Positions 16,264-23,733 of a DNA stretch of 35,023 nucleotides are shown here, in pieces; positions within the stretch are counted from its first letter, which is position 1; each line of letters starts with the position of its first letter. Below the pieces are notes generated by a model. That model searched no databases and was not told where the DNA came from. It saw only the letters and a list, made by a program, of their open reading frames with translations. The DNA comes from Fimenecus sp045633505 (GTDB lineage: Bacteria; Bacillota; Clostridia; Oscillospirales; Acutalibacteraceae), in assembly GCA_045633505.1 (NCBI GenBank), contig JAZQYK010000031.1, positions 1 to 35,023 of the forward strand, in the 5' to 3' direction. The translations under genes and the position numbers were made by a program.

Positions 16264-16481
16264 CACATCAACTCATACCCGATATATTTTACCTTATGCA
16301 AATCTAATGATATTAAAATCTTATCTAAATTTCCTGATAAAATCACGCTATAGCCACAGCCTTCTTTTGCAGTTGGGTTTTGGTTTTTATTCATTTTCAC
16401 GTTATATCCTGAATACAACAATATTTCTTTTGCTTTTAATGCGTGTGTAATGGATGAAAATTTAATTTTAATCATATTCAT
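16263..16481 (-). CDS. DUF3343 protein, putative Se/S carrier-like
   Basis: A 72-residue protein of the DUF3343 (putative Se/S carrier) family: a ferredoxin-like pattern with SSITHALKAKEILLYSGYNVKM, then AKEGCGYSVILSGNLDKI, where the Gly-Cys-Gly is the likely sulfur- or selenium-bearing cysteine. Genes of this family commonly sit next to NifS-like enzymes, as here, which suggests it accepts or delivers the released sulfur or selenium. The start at 16481 was chosen because AGGTGGTG lies 6-10 bases upstream; other ATGs exist at 16511 and 16475. It is read just after the ispF terminator, and no clear promoter of its own was found. Confidence 0.82.
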   Translation of the reverse strand: MNMIKIKFSSITHALKAKEILLYSGYNVKMNKNQNPTAKEGCGYSVILSGNLDKILISLDLHKVKYIGYELM

Positions 16482-16508
16482 TTTAACACCACCTATTTTC
16501 ATATTATG

Positions 16509-16537
16509 CAAAAAGAAAAGGCTCGTTACCGAGCCTT
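16509..16537 (-). terminator. Intrinsic terminator after ispF
   Basis: An 8-bp GC-containing stem (AAGGCTCG / CGAGCCTT, 16518-16525 with 16530-16537) has a 4-base loop. On the minus strand it is followed by TTCTTTTT. It begins three bases after the ispF stop and ends the aspAT-ispD-ispF unit. Confidence 0.88.
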
Positions 16538-16540
16538 AAA

Positions 16541-17038
16541 CTAAATAAATTTGATTTTCTTTTTTTCTTCAACCAGACATACACAATGGGCGGAAATTCC
16601 TTCTTTAGCACCCGTAAAGCCGAGTTTTTCTTCAGTAGTTGCTTTAACACTTACGAAATCAACACCAACACCCAATGCAACCGCAATGTTTTCACACATA
16701 GTATCAATATAAGGGGCAAGTTTTGGTGCCTGAGCAATTACAGTTGCGTCAATATTGCTTACAGTGTATCCCTTTAATTTGATAAGTTCAACTACCTTTT
16801 TTAACAGTTCAAGACTGTCGGCATCTTTAAAACTGTTATCAGTATCGGGAAAATGCTTGCCAATATCACCCAAAGCACAAGCGCCTAACAAGGAATCTGA
16901 AATCGCGTGAAGAAGTACGTCAGCATCAGAATGTCCTAAAAGCCCGACACCGTTATTATCAATTTCAACACCGCCAAGTATCAGTTTTCTGCCCTCAACT
17001 AACTTATGAACATCATATCCGTGGCCGATTCTGAGCAT
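16541..17038 (-). CDS. ispF: 2-C-methyl-D-erythritol 2,4-cyclodiphosphate synthase
   Basis: IspF catalyses the fifth step of the MEP isoprenoid pathway, cyclising CDP-ME 2-phosphate to MEcPP with release of CMP. Metal ligands are in GHGYDVHKL (Asp9, His11) and the family signature HSDADVLLHAISDSLLGA follows near residues 42-60. At 165 residues the length is typical. I use the ATG at 17038, preceded by AAGGGGA; the frame stays open to 17146, but that would overlap ispD heavily. It starts one base after the ispD stop. Confidence 0.96.
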   Translation of the reverse strand: MLRIGHGYDVHKLVEGRKLILGGVEIDNNGVGLLGHSDADVLLHAISDSLLGACALGDIGKHFPDTDNSFKDADSLELLKKVVELIKLKGYTVSNIDATVIAQAPKLAPYIDTMCENIAVALGVGVDFVSVKATTEEKLGFTGAKEGISAHCVCLVEEKKKIKFI

Positions 17039-17039
17039 A

Positions 17040-17750
17040 TTACATTCCCCTTCTTTTAAGATAGTTTTCTGCCAATTCAACGTCTTCAGGTGTGGTGATT
17101 TTAATATTTTCGTAATCACCGTCAACAAATTTGACAGTTTTACCATAAGCCTCTAAAAGTTTGCAGTCATCAGTAAAATCCTTGCTGTTTTCAACAGAGT
17201 TTACCGCATCAAGATATAACTTTTTATTAAAGACCTGCGGTGTCTGAATAAATCTCATATAAGCCCTGTCAGGTGTATCGATAATATTATCATTATCATC
17301 AACAACTTTTACTGTATCTTTAACCTTAACACCGGTTGCAGCGGCACCAAATTCAGCGGCAGCTTTAATTGTTTCTTCAATTACGTTAACAGTAACCAGT
17401 GGCCTTGCACCATCGTGAATTACAACTAAATCCGCAATATTTGATGTAGCAGTAACACCTTCAAAAACACTTAACTGTCTTGTTTCACCACCGGAAACGA
17501 TATTAAAAACCTTTGAAAAGTCATATTTCTCAACAAGTTTTGCTATTTCGTCAATATCAGATTCACGAGTAACGACAATAATTTCGTCAATCATTTGGCA
17601 TTTTTGAAACATATTTATAGTATTAACAATAACAGGTGCACCGTTCAGTTCAAGGAACTGCTTGTTAATACCACCCATTCGAGTTGAATTACCAGCCGAA
17701 ACAATTACGGCAGAAACAACTTTATTCACATTTTCCGTAATTTTCGCCAT
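17040..17750 (-). CDS. ispD: 2-C-methyl-D-erythritol 4-phosphate cytidylyltransferase
   Basis: IspD activates MEP with CTP to form CDP-ME in isoprenoid synthesis. The nucleotide-binding loop SAGNSTRMGGINKQF (about 18-32) carries the family Arg and Lys residues. The later VVIHDGARPLVT segment near 108-119, the GVKVKDTVK stretch and the TPQVF motif are all characteristic. At 236 residues it has normal length. It lies between aspAT (13-base gap) and ispF (1-base gap), giving an ispD-ispF pair. A GGGGTG site precedes the ATG. Confidence 0.96.
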   Translation of the reverse strand: MAKITENVNKVVSAVIVSAGNSTRMGGINKQFLELNGAPVIVNTINMFQKCQMIDEIIVVTRESDIDEIAKLVEKYDFSKVFNIVSGGETRQLSVFEGVTATSNIADLVVIHDGARPLVTVNVIEETIKAAAEFGAAATGVKVKDTVKVVDDNDNIIDTPDRAYMRFIQTPQVFNKKLYLDAVNSVENSKDFTDDCKLLEAYGKTVKFVDGDYENIKITTPEDVELAENYLKRRGM

Positions 17751-17763
17751 AGTAACACCCCAA

Positions 17764-19032
17764 TTATATCAATGCTTCAACGGCAGCAATTTTCGCACAA
17801 AGGCAGAAAACTTCCATAGCCTTGCCCAAATCTTCAACTGATGGGAATGTAGGCGCAATTCTGATGTTTTTATCCTCCGGGTCAACTCCGTAAGGATAAG
17901 TAGCACCTACTGTTGTTAATACAAGTCCTGCATTTTTGCAAAGCTCACCAATTCGTTTTGCACTTGAACCGATAGTATTATAACTGATAAAGTAACCGCC
18001 CTTTGCTTTTACCCATTCACCAATGCCAAGCGGTGCAATTTCGCTTTCAAGCATATCAAGAACCAATTGGAATTTTGGCGCGATAATTTTTGCGTGTTTT
18101 TCCATGTGAGCCTTAATGCCGTCAACGTTTTTAAAGTATTTAACGTGACGGAGCTGATTAAGTTTATCATAACTGATTGTCTGGAAATTAAGTCTTTTCT
18201 TAATTTCAGCAATATTGCTGTCAGATGCAGCAACAGCAGAAACACCTGCACCCGGAAATGAAATTTTTGCAGTTGAAGTAAATTCAACGAAATAATCCTC
18301 TGTGCCGTATTCCTTACAAGCATCAAAAATATTCATAAGACTATCAGGAGTATCAGTTAACTCGTGAATAACGTAAGCATTGTCCCAAATTACTCTGAAA
18401 TCCTTTGCGGCAGGTTTAAGCGCCGCAAGAGCCATAACGACCTCGTCGCTGTACGTTACACCGTTCGGATTTGAATATTTCGGTACACAGAACATACCCT
18501 TAACCATAGGGTCTTTAACAAGTTCACGAATTTTATCTACATCAGGTCCGAATTCATTCATTTCAACCGAAATCATTTCAATGCCAAAAAATTCAGTAAT
18601 TGCAAAATGTCTGTCATAACCCGGAACGTTACAGATAAACTTAACTTTACCCTGTTTGCTCCAAGGCTCACAACCTGCAATTCCCAAATACATACATTGA
18701 TTGAGATAATCGTACATAAGGTTAAGTGATGATGAGCCGCCGATTATTACGTTCTTTGCATCAACGTTTAAAAGTTCTGCGAACATTTTTTTGCATTCAG
18801 GAATACCGTCAAGAACACCGTAGTTACGGCAATCAAAACCGTTATCTGCTTTACATTCGTCAGCGGTTGTCATTACGTTAAGCATTTCAAGAGATAAATC
18901 GAGCTGGTCAGCACCCGGTTTGCCGCGGGACATATCAAGTGAAAGTCCGAGTGATTTAACATCATTATATTTTTTATCAAGCTCATTTTTAAGAGATACA
19001 AGTTCATCTCTGCTCATATTGTTTAAAAGCAT
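17764..19032 (-). CDS. Aspartate aminotransferase-type class I aminotransferase (subgroup Ic)
   Basis: The sequence resembles the actinobacterial-type aspartate aminotransferase described from Corynebacterium glutamicum rather than classic AspC: LDMSRGKPGADQLDLS near residue 32, RNYGVLDGIPECKKMFAELL, PWSKQGKVKFICNVPGYDRHF, and WDNAYVIHELTD. The PLP-binding lysine is Lys256 in FTSTAKISFPGAGVS, with Asp217 and Tyr220 in WDNAY. It interconverts aspartate/2-oxoglutarate and oxaloacetate/glutamate in the family; other acceptors are possible. The ATG at 19032 has GGAGG upstream and a strong promoter. It is the first gene of the aspAT-ispD-ispF transcript, a grouping with no obvious metabolic link. 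Confidence 0.9.
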   Translation of the reverse strand: MLLNNMSRDELVSLKNELDKKYNDVKSLGLSLDMSRGKPGADQLDLSLEMLNVMTTADECKADNGFDCRNYGVLDGIPECKKMFAELLNVDAKNVIIGGSSSLNLMYDYLNQCMYLGIAGCEPWSKQGKVKFICNVPGYDRHFAITEFFGIEMISVEMNEFGPDVDKIRELVKDPMVKGMFCVPKYSNPNGVTYSDEVVMALAALKPAAKDFRVIWDNAYVIHELTDTPDSLMNIFDACKEYGTEDYFVEFTSTAKISFPGAGVSAVAASDSNIAEIKKRLNFQTISYDKLNQLRHVKYFKNVDGIKAHMEKHAKIIAPKFQLVLDMLESEIAPLGIGEWVKAKGGYFISYNTIGSSAKRIGELCKNAGLVLTTVGATYPYGVDPEDKNIRIAPTFPSVEDLGKAMEVFCLCAKIAAVEALI

Positions 19033-19061
19033 TGGATAACCTCCAAAAATATATTCGCTAT

Positions 19062-19090
19062 ATTATATAGTAGAAGCATCATTTTTGCAA
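19062..19090 (-). promoter_or_regulatory. Predicted sigma-A promoter of aspAT-ispD-ispF
   Basis: On the minus strand TTGCAA (19090-19085), 17 bases, then TATAAT (19067-19062). The -10 box is consensus and sits about 30 bases before the aspAT start codon. The rest of the 266-base divergent gap (19033-19298) holds the manA promoter and a cre-like palindrome; I see no gene in it. Confidence 0.75.
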
Positions 19091-19159
19091 GTAGTTATTT
19101 TAAAAATTGCATTTTTATTTAACAGAAACATAAAATTAGTATCAAATTGAATAATTTAA

Positions 19160-19171
19160 CAAAGCGTTTTG
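19160..19171. promoter_or_regulatory. cre-like palindrome between divergent promoters
   Basis: CAAAGCGTTTTG contains AAARCGYTTT, the core pattern shared by LacI/CcpA-family operators, although the outer bases differ from the Bacillus catabolite-response consensus. It lies about 70 bp upstream of both the aspAT and manA -35 boxes, so it could act on either. A chance match is possible in such AT-rich DNA. Confidence 0.3.
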
Positions 19172-19239
19172 CATTATTTCCGTTTCGTTCATACTAAAAG
19201 AAATATTCTTATAAACACTTTGAAATTTTGTAATGTTTA

Positions 19240-19268
19240 TTGAAAAGAATACATTTATGTGATAAAAT
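19240..19268 (+). promoter_or_regulatory. Predicted sigma-A promoter of manA-MFS
   Basis: TTGAAA (19240-19245), a 17-base spacer and TAAAAT (19263-19268) form a good promoter 31 bases before the manA ATG. The ribosome binding site AAAGGAG is at 19283-19289. Confidence 0.72.
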
Positions 19269-19298
19269 ACCTTGAAACAATCAAAGGAGTTGTAACGA

Positions 19299-20246
19299 AT
19301 GTATATTCTTAAATTAAAACCTGTTTTCAAGGATTATCTTTGGGGAGGCACAAAGCTTCGTGACGAATACGGATTTGAGTCTGAACTTTCAAAACTTGCA
19401 GAGGGTTGGATGCTTTCTTGCCACAAAGACGGTGAAAATTTAATTGAAAACGGAGAGTTTGCAAATAAAACGTTAACCGATGTTATTAAATCATATCCCG
19501 ACTTTTTAGGTGAAAACGGAAAGCAATTTGAATACTTCCCTATTCTTATTAAAATCATTGATGCAAAAGACGATTTATCCGTTCAGGTGCATCCCGATAA
19601 TGACTATGCTATGAGAGTTGAAAAAGAATATGGAAAGACGGAGTGCTGGTATATTCTTGATTGCGATGACAATGCTGAACTGATTTACGGTTTTAACAGA
19701 GAAATCAGCAGTGAAGAATTTAAAAACAGAATTGCCGACAATACCTTCCTTGAAACCGTAAACAAGGTTAAAGTTAAAAAAGGTGATTTATTCTTTATTG
19801 AAGCAGGCACGCTTCACGCTATCGGCAAAGGTATTCTCCTTGCGGAAATTCAGCAAAATTCAAATACTACATATAGAGTTTATGATTATGGCAGACTTGG
19901 TGCTGACGGAAAAACACGACCGTTACACGTTGAAAAAGCTATTGACGTTACAAATTGCACACCGCCAACCCGTCCTACGACTGCTGAAGGCAAATTGATT
20001 GAATATGATAATTATTCAACACAGCTTCTTACAAAATGTGATTTATTTAACGTAAAGAAGGTTTCAGTAAAAAACCTCTTTGATGACGTTGCTGATGACG
20101 CGTCGTTTGTATCAGTACTCGTAACTGACGGCAACGGTACAATTGACGGAATTGATATCAAAAAAGGAGACAGTCTTTTTATTCCTGCAAATTACGGTAC
20201 TTTCACCGTTAAGGGCAATTTAGAGATTATTGTAACAAGAGTATAA
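19299..20246 (+). CDS. manA: Mannose-6-phosphate isomerase, class I
   Basis: A zinc cupin enzyme that interconverts mannose 6-phosphate and fructose 6-phosphate. It begins with the family pattern LKPVFKDYLWGGTKLRDEYG. The metal-binding segments are visible: VQVHPDNDYAMRVEKEYGK near residues 94-112, GKTECWYIL just after, and EAGTLHAIGKGILLAEIQQ near 168-186 with a further His. At 315 residues it belongs to the short bacterial class I form. It has its own promoter and overlaps the MFS gene start by one base (TAATG), so the two are translated together, which hints at a mannose or related sugar route. Confidence 0.95.
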   Translation: MYILKLKPVFKDYLWGGTKLRDEYGFESELSKLAEGWMLSCHKDGENLIENGEFANKTLTDVIKSYPDFLGENGKQFEYFPILIKIIDAKDDLSVQVHPDNDYAMRVEKEYGKTECWYILDCDDNAELIYGFNREISSEEFKNRIADNTFLETVNKVKVKKGDLFFIEAGTLHAIGKGILLAEIQQNSNTTYRVYDYGRLGADGKTRPLHVEKAIDVTNCTPPTRPTTAEGKLIEYDNYSTQLLTKCDLFNVKKVSVKNLFDDVADDASFVSVLVTDGNGTIDGIDIKKGDSLFIPANYGTFTVKGNLEIIVTRV

Positions 20247-21475
20247 TGAAACGAAGAACATTCCAAGGCACGAAAATTGCTTGTTATATAGGTTATATTG
20301 TACAAGGTATAATAAACAATATCGCTCCCCTACTTTTTGTGATATTCAGCGACAAATTCAATATATCACTTGCACGGCTTTCACTTCTAATTACAATAAA
20401 TTTTGGTACCCAATTGATTGTTGACACACTTTCAATCAGATTTGTTGACAAAATTGGCTATAAAAAACTTGCAATAATTTCACAAACCGTTACTTTTATT
20501 GGACTATCTTGCCTTTCATTATTGCCAAATGTTCTTGAAAATTCATACGTTGGTATAGTAATAGCAATTATGCTTTCTGCAATCGGCAGTGGACTTACTG
20601 AAGTTATAATCAGTCCAATTGTTGAGTCAATACCCGGCGAAAAGAAAACTGCTGAAATGAGCCTTTTACATTCATTTTATTGCTGGGGTCAAGTTATCGT
20701 TGTTGCTTTAACAACGTTTATGATTAAGATTTTCGGTAATGATTTGTGGTATATCGCACCTGCCGTGTGGGCAATAATCCCCTTATTCAACACCTTTAAT
20801 TTTGCAAGTGTACCCGTTGTGCCCAACCTTACCAAAGAAGAAAAAACACCATTTTTCAAAATGCTTTTATCAAAACAATTCATATTATGTATTGTGATTA
20901 TGATTTGCTCGGGAGCTTCTGAAATCGCAATGTCTCAATGGTCATCATATTTTGCTGAAGCAGGACTAAAAGTCAGCAAAATGACGGGCGATTTGTTAGG
21001 ACCTTGTCTTTTTGCGATTTTTATGGGTACAGGCAGAATGATTTTTGGATTTATCGGCGAGAAAATCAATTTAAAAACAGCACTTTGCTGTTCAGCGGGA
21101 TTTTGCGCAGTATGTTATCTGTTAACGTCAATTATTGATAATTCTATTATTTCGCTTATAATGTGCGCGATTACGGGATTGAGTGTAAGTATTATGTGGC
21201 CCGCTACGTTAAGTCTTGCGGCAAGACTGTTTTCAAAAGCCGGTGGTGCTATGTACAGTGTTTTAGCGCTTTCAGGTGATACGGGTTGCACACTGGGACC
21301 TTGGTTTATAAGTTTTATTTCGCTTAAATTATCACTTGATAATAATGGCGGAGAGGCGCTAAAATCAGGTCTTGGCTTTGGTGCATTATTTCCGATTTTA
21401 ATGATAATTGCAATACTGCTTTTAAATTACAAAAAGTTCAGTATTGACAAACAAAACAACAGTGATATAATTTAA
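20246..21475 (+). CDS. MFS transporter, sugar/fucose-permease-like
   Basis: A 409-residue membrane protein with about twelve hydrophobic helices in two six-helix halves. The cytoplasmic loop motif between helices 2 and 3 is seen in VDKIGYKKLAI, the position of the MFS A-motif. Helix 4-5 carries GSGLTEVIISPIVESIPGEKK, a pattern seen in FucP-like and other sugar MFS members. The start overlaps manA, so a role in uptake or export of a mannose-family sugar is inferred, not shown. Its last codons contain the promoter of ribU. The C-terminus is polar (KQNNSDII). Confidence 0.82.
   Translation: MKRRTFQGTKIACYIGYIVQGIINNIAPLLFVIFSDKFNISLARLSLLITINFGTQLIVDTLSIRFVDKIGYKKLAIISQTVTFIGLSCLSLLPNVLENSYVGIVIAIMLSAIGSGLTEVIISPIVESIPGEKKTAEMSLLHSFYCWGQVIVVALTTFMIKIFGNDLWYIAPAVWAIIPLFNTFNFASVPVVPNLTKEEKTPFFKMLLSKQFILCIVIMICSGASEIAMSQWSSYFAEAGLKVSKMTGDLLGPCLFAIFMGTGRMIFGFIGEKINLKTALCCSAGFCAVCYLLTSIIDNSIISLIMCAITGLSVSIMWPATLSLAARLFSKAGGAMYSVLALSGDTGCTLGPWFISFISLKLSLDNNGGEALKSGLGFGALFPILMIIAILLLNYKKFSIDKQNNSDII
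21444..21471 (+). promoter_or_regulatory. Consensus sigma-A promoter for the FMN riboswitch-ribU transcript
   Basis: TTGACA (21444-21449), 16 bases, TATAAT (21466-21471): both boxes are perfect matches. The promoter lies entirely within the final codons of the MFS gene, and the transcript would start just before the riboswitch. Confidence 0.85.
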
Positions 21476-21485
21476 TTGCGTTATA

Positions 21486-21598
21486 GTTGTCTTCAGGGCG
21501 GAGTGAAATTCTCCACCGGTGGTTAAAGTCCACGAGCAGATGCTGATTAGGTGAAACTCCTAAACCGACGGTATAGTCCGGATGAAAGAAGATGCAAC
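21486..21598 (+). ncRNA. FMN riboswitch (RFN element)
   Basis: The conserved RFN blocks are all present: CTTCAGGGCGGAGTGAAATT at 21491-21510, then CCACCGGTGG and GTCCACGAGC, a GTGAAACTCCTAAACCGAC block, GGTATAGTCCGGATG and a closing GAAGA near 21588. The P1 helix pairs GTTG..TCTTC at the 5' end with GAAGA..CAAC at the 3' end. FMN binding in this family switches off riboflavin uptake or synthesis genes; here it precedes ribU. A terminator follows within 20 bases, so control is by early transcription termination. Confidence 0.96.
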
Positions 21599-21614
21599 AA
21601 ATTTTGTTACACTT

Positions 21615-21638
21615 CCCCTGCTGATTGCAGGGGTTTTT
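21615..21638 (+). terminator. Riboswitch-controlled terminator before ribU
   Basis: A 7-bp stem CCCCTGC/GCAGGGG (21615-21621 with 21627-21633), a 5-base loop and then TTTTT. It is the expression platform of the FMN riboswitch. The antiterminator partner is not obvious to me; CAGGG at 21494-21498 in the aptamer could pair with CCCTG at 21616-21620. Confidence 0.9.
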
Positions 21639-21675
21639 CTGTTTGACAACTATCAAGATTGAGAGGATGATTTAT

Positions 21676-22266
21676 ATGTCAAACAAAAGAAACAAAAAAA
21701 TATTTAATATTACGATTGTCAGTTTAATGACTGCAATTGCAACGATTATTTATATGGTATTTCCTGAGGTTCAGATAATACCCGGCGTTGAGTATATGAA
21801 GGTCGATTTTTCTGATTTTCCTGCAATTTTAACCGGTGTAATTTTTGGACCAGTACAAGGTGTACTTGTTGAAATATTTAAAAATATTATTCATCTCACA
21901 AGAACCACCACTGTAGGTATCGGTGAAATTATGAATATTGTAATCGGAAGCGGTATGATTATTTCGATGTCAACGTTTGTCCGAATTTTTAAAAAGGTTT
22001 TTAAAGAAACTGACCTTTCACTTAAAACTTATGCAATTGCATCGGCTATCACAATTATAATTTCTATTATTATAGGTTGGGTTGCAAACATCGTTTTCAC
22101 TCCGATTTACTTTACTATAATGAACATTCCTCTTGTTACTGAAACTTATTGGGCTGGAGTGTGGGGTTCAACAACGTTAAACTCAGTTAAAGCAATTTTC
22201 AATATTTTACCTTTCTTTCCAATATATTTTGCTCTTGAAAAAGGTGTAAAAAAATACACAATGTAG
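21676..22266 (+). CDS. ribU: Riboflavin ECF transporter substrate-binding component RibU
   Basis: RibU is the membrane S component that captures riboflavin and works with a shared ECF energising module (not in this window). The 196-residue protein has about five to six hydrophobic helices. It has the S-component signature YMKVDFSDFPAILTGVIFGP near residues 34-53, with PVQGVLVEIFKN following and a later Gly-rich GIGEIMNIVIGSG block. The FMN riboswitch in its leader strongly supports the specificity. I chose the ATG at 21676 because GAGAGG lies 9 bases upstream; the frame is open back into the terminator (21625), which is not a plausible start. Confidence 0.93.
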   Translation: MSNKRNKKIFNITIVSLMTAIATIIYMVFPEVQIIPGVEYMKVDFSDFPAILTGVIFGPVQGVLVEIFKNIIHLTRTTTVGIGEIMNIVIGSGMIISMSTFVRIFKKVFKETDLSLKTYAIASAITIIISIIIGWVANIVFTPIYFTIMNIPLVTETYWAGVWGSTTLNSVKAIFNILPFFPIYFALEKGVKKYTM

Positions 22267-22294
22267 TTGACATTACGCGAAACTATGGTAAAAT
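22267..22294 (+). promoter_or_regulatory. Predicted sigma-A promoter of the SAM riboswitch-metK transcript
   Basis: TTGACA (22267-22272), a 16-base spacer and TAAAAT (22289-22294). The -35 box begins at the base after the ribU stop codon. Transcription would begin near 22301, just before the riboswitch. Confidence 0.75.
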
Positions 22295-22313
22295 ATATCT
22301 AACTGAATATTTC

Positions 22314-22408
22314 CCTTATGCAGAGTGGTGGAGGGTCTGGCCCTGTGAAACCCAGCAACCTGCTTTAATGCGTGGTGCTAATTCCTGCGGATTTTCCGAG
22401 ATATAAGG
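22314..22408 (+). ncRNA. SAM-I riboswitch (S-box leader)
   Basis: The S-box core is unmistakable: CTTAT-GCAGAG at the 5' end, GGTGGAGGGTCTGGCCCTGT, GAAACCCAGCAACC, then GGTGCTAATTCCTGCG and a closing GAGATATAAGG. P1 pairs CCTTAT (22314-22319) with ATAAGG (22403-22408). In the family, SAM binding stabilises P1 and allows the terminator to form, lowering methionine/SAM gene expression; here the controlled gene is metK. Confidence 0.97.
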
Positions 22409-22420
22409 TTGTTAATTTAC

Positions 22421-22447
22421 GGCACCCTTATGGGTGCTATTATTTTT
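22421..22447 (+). terminator. SAM-riboswitch terminator before metK
   Basis: GGCACCC/GGGTGCT (22421-22427 with 22432-22438) encloses TTAT, followed by a T-rich run ATTATTTTT. CCTTAT at 22426-22431, inside this hairpin, can instead pair with ATAAGG at 22403-22408, the 3' arm of P1, giving the antiterminator. Confidence 0.92.
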
Positions 22448-22460
22448 GGAGGCTAATTTT

Positions 22461-23651
22461 ATGGCAAAATTCTTATTCACATCTGAATCGGTTACAGAAG
22501 GACATCCTGACAAAATCTGTGACAAAATATCTGATGCTGTTCTTGATGCAATGCTCAGTCAAGACCCAATGTCCCGTGTTGCTTGTGAAACAACGGTTAC
22601 AACAGGACAAGTTCTCGTTATGGGTGAAATCACATCAAAGGCAAATGTAAATATTCCTGAAATAGTTAGAAACACTATTCTTGAAATCGGTTATGACGAA
22701 AGTGCTAAAGGTTTTGACGGCAACACTTGTGCTGTCCTCGTTGCTCTTGACAAACAATCGGCAGACATAGCCCTTGGCGTTGACAATTCAATGGAAATCA
22801 AGGACGGTAACGACGATTTCTATAATCTTAACGGTGCCGGTGACCAAGGTATGATGTTCGGCTTTGCTTGTGACGAAACACCTGAGCTTATGCCAATGCC
22901 GATTTCAATGGCAAATAAACTTGCGGTTCAACTCACAAAGGTTAGAAAAGACGGCATCCTCCCCTATCTTCGTGCCGACGGTAAAACTCAGGTTACAGTT
23001 GAATATGATGATGACAGAAATCCTGTAAGAATTGATGCGATTGTCGTATCATCACAGCACAGCGCCGACGTTGAGCTTTCACAAATCCGTGAAGACGTTA
23101 AAAAGCACGTTATTGAGCCTATTGTACCGTCAAATCTTATTGACGAAAATACAAAGATTTTCGTTAACCCGACAGGAAGATTTGTAATTGGCGGTCCTAT
23201 GGGCGACTCTGGTCTTACGGGCAGAAAAATCATTGTTGATACATACGGTGGATATTCTCGTCACGGCGGTGGTGCTTTCTCAGGTAAAGACCCTACAAAA
23301 GTTGACCGTTCAGCCGCTTATGCAGCACGTTATGTTGCAAAGAACGTTGTTGCCGCCGGTCTTGCAAAAAAATGCGAAATCCAGTTAGCTTATGCTATCG
23401 GTGTTGCAAAGCCGGTTTCTGTAATGGTTGACACCTTCGGTACGGGTATTCTTAACGACTCTGAACTTGGCGATATCATAAACGAAGTATTTGACCTTCG
23501 CCCTGCCGCAATCATTGATACGCTCAAACTTCGTAATCCAATTTATAAGCAGTTGGCAGCTTACGGTCACGTTGGCAGAACTGACTGCGACGTAATGTGG
23601 GAAAAGACGGATAAGGTTGAAATTTTAAAAGAAAAAGCAAAAATTAACTAA
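22461..23651 (+). CDS. metK: S-adenosylmethionine synthetase
   Basis: MetK makes S-adenosylmethionine from methionine and ATP, releasing phosphate and pyrophosphate. Family motifs are all present: FTSESVTEGHPDKICDKISD (His15, Asp17), the core GAGDQGMMFGFACDETPE near residues 118-135, and GGAFSGKDPTKVDRSAAY near 270-287. 396 residues is normal. The start is the ATG at 22461, with GGAGG 8 bases upstream; the frame is open to 22434, but that region is the terminator hairpin. Expression is controlled by the SAM-I riboswitch in the leader, so the product feeds back on its own synthesis. Confidence 0.98.
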   Translation: MAKFLFTSESVTEGHPDKICDKISDAVLDAMLSQDPMSRVACETTVTTGQVLVMGEITSKANVNIPEIVRNTILEIGYDESAKGFDGNTCAVLVALDKQSADIALGVDNSMEIKDGNDDFYNLNGAGDQGMMFGFACDETPELMPMPISMANKLAVQLTKVRKDGILPYLRADGKTQVTVEYDDDRNPVRIDAIVVSSQHSADVELSQIREDVKKHVIEPIVPSNLIDENTKIFVNPTGRFVIGGPMGDSGLTGRKIIVDTYGGYSRHGGGAFSGKDPTKVDRSAAYAARYVAKNVVAAGLAKKCEIQLAYAIGVAKPVSVMVDTFGTGILNDSELGDIINEVFDLRPAAIIDTLKLRNPIYKQLAAYGHVGRTDCDVMWEKTDKVEILKEKAKIN

Positions 23652-23733
23652 TTTTAAATTTTGAATAAAGCATTAAATTTTACTAATAATATCAGTGCAG
23701 GAAAAAACATACTGATTTTAAGGAGTGAATATA

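Noticed and set aside
19142..19330. 62-residue frame on the minus strand in the aspAT-manA gap
   Set aside because: It overlaps the manA promoter, ribosome binding site and start, is hydrophobic low-complexity sequence, and has no ribosome binding site.
22988..23233. Antisense frame in metK
   Set aside because: Opposite a highly conserved gene, no ribosome binding site, typical shadow.
23691..23720. Stem ATCAGT/ACTGAT between metK and the DUF378 gene as terminator, or CATACT as sporulation -10 box
   Set aside because: The stem is only 6 bp with a 14-base loop and a poor T-run. The TAATATC-14-CATACTGA match to a sigma-E promoter is partial, so neither was listed.
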